From a virus, in the IMG/VR virus record IMGVR_UViG_3300030406_000128, positions 1-29,296 of that record: a stretch of DNA of 29,296 bases; one strand, written 5' to 3'. The stretch's first letter is position 1. Each line of letters begins with the position of its first letter. Shown here piece after piece: positions 28,526 through 29,296 of the stretch. The notes under the pieces are model-generated. The model saw only the letters and a program-made list of their open reading frames with translations. It ran no database searches and had not been told where the DNA came from. Made by a program: the position numbers and the translations under genes.

Positions 28526-29296
28526 ATGGCAAATGTAGCAGCAAAAGGTACTTTCGCAACATACGAGGGTGCTAATTTAAATCAAATGTTTTTTGAGCCA
28601 GTATTCAAAAGTGACAACATTTTGCAAAACTATAGAGTAATACCTAATGTTAAGCATAAAATTAATGTCTATACGAGTGCAGCTCTTAAAAAAATTGTTA
28701 GAACTTATACTGACTGTTCTTCATCAAGTACAGGTTCTACATTTAATGTTGAAAACAAAACATTAACAGCAGGAAGAATGAGAGTAGCTCTTGAGCAATG
28801 TTCAAAAGAGTTTTTTGGAACATACATTGAGGAGTTATACAAAAGTGGAGTAGATGTAAATAATTTAGAAGGAACATTATTAGCAGACGCAATCTTAAAT
28901 AGAACTGTATCTGGTATTGGTTCAGATGTAGTAAGAATTGCTTGGGGTGGTGACACTGCTTCAGCTTCTGATGACTACAAACAAATGGATGGTTGGATGA
29001 AATTGATGGGTGCTGGTTCAGCTCCAAGATTTACTGCCAATGCAGCGACTGACAATGAGCCAACTTTATCAGAAGTTATGACTGGATTGAGAAAACTATA
29101 TGATGAAGCTCCAGCAGCTCTTCAGCAAGTTCCAGCAGCAGAAAAGAGATTCTTTGTAACACCATTAATATATAACACTTACCTACAACAATTAGAAGGT
29201 AAGGCAGCAGATTTAGCGTTAAGAAACGAAATTGATGGAGTAACAAGAGTAACTTACAGAGGAATACCTCTAATACCAATGTATGAGTGGGACACT
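28526..29296 (+). CDS. Major capsid protein, 3' end missing
   Basis: ATG at 28526 follows TAAAATAAATAAAAA, an A-rich leader; the frame stays open to the window edge (257 codons). It directly follows the protease/scaffold gene, the standard place for the capsid gene. The sequence begins MANVAAKGTFATYEGANLNQ and includes LNRTVSGIGSDVVRIAWGGD and DGVTRVTYRGIPLIPMYEW, like the HK97-fold major capsid proteins of flavobacterial phages (conserved G-PLIPM-W near the C-terminal strand). The rest lies outside the window. Confidence 0.85.
   Translation, partial: MANVAAKGTFATYEGANLNQMFFEPVFKSDNILQNYRVIPNVKHKINVYTSAALKKIVRTYTDCSSSSTGSTFNVENKTLTAGRMRVALEQCSKEFFGTYIEELYKSGVDVNNLEGTLLADAILNRTVSGIGSDVVRIAWGGDTASASDDYKQMDGWMKLMGAGSAPRFTANAATDNEPTLSEVMTGLRKLYDEAPAALQQVPAAEKRFFVTPLIYNTYLQQLEGKAADLALRNEIDGVTRVTYRGIPLIPMYEWDT

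Overview
This window is one block of a tailed double-stranded DNA phage (or prophage) genome whose host is very probably a member of the Bacteroidota, most likely Flavobacteriia. The evidence is direct. Every convincing gene is on the + strand, genes overlap or abut, and the DNA is very AT-rich. The recognisable promoters have the Bacteroidota form TAnnTTTG (9167-9174, 12033-12040, and others), with TTG/TTTG about 16-23 bases upstream. Start codons are preceded by A-rich leaders such as TAAAAACAAA rather than Shine-Dalgarno sequences. The window starts inside a tail-fibre gene and ends inside the major capsid gene, so both edges are cut. No integrase, DNA polymerase, helicase or tRNA is visible.

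Layout. (1) 1-4.2 kb: end of a LamG-containing adhesin, then a lysis cassette of small membrane proteins, a GTA-type holin, a 44-aa basic peptide and an M15 peptidase endolysin, closed by a terminator. (2) 4.3-9.0 kb: DNA metabolism. It holds a calcineurin-like phosphoesterase, a possible annealing protein, small HTH proteins, a small protein with an SSB-like DDLPF tip, a winged-helix replication initiator with a candidate origin inside its linker, a DUF3310 protein and a VRR-NUC nuclease. (3) 9.0-12.8 kb: an accessory early region of small, often acidic, mostly unknown proteins. It is bracketed by two clusters of 11-bp iterons, each followed by hairpins and a strong promoter. It also contains a G-quadruplex array, a perfect palindrome just downstream of a promoter, and several terminators. 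(4) 12.8-13.4 kb: a 640-bp, mostly non-coding junction with a 19-bp exact direct repeat flanking a hairpin. (5) 13.4-16.2 kb: a DUF5824-like structural protein, small terminase and large terminase. (6) 16.3-26.6 kb: tail genes, including a G/GT tail-assembly chaperone pair with a textbook -1 slippery run, a tail-terminator-like/LamG fusion, baseplate-type proteins (one with a C1q-like insertion) and a tape measure. (7) 26.6-29.3 kb: small zinc-ribbon and HTH proteins, a ClpP-type head protease fused to a coiled-coil scaffold, and the start of the major capsid gene.

The most unusual points are the head/tail gene order and the paired control regions. Tail genes and the tape measure lie between terminase and the protease/capsid genes, and no portal gene is visible. 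The control regions at 9.0-9.2, 11.65-12.07 and 12.80-12.93 kb share repeats and architecture. Function calls below rest on reading the translated sequences by eye; no database search was run.
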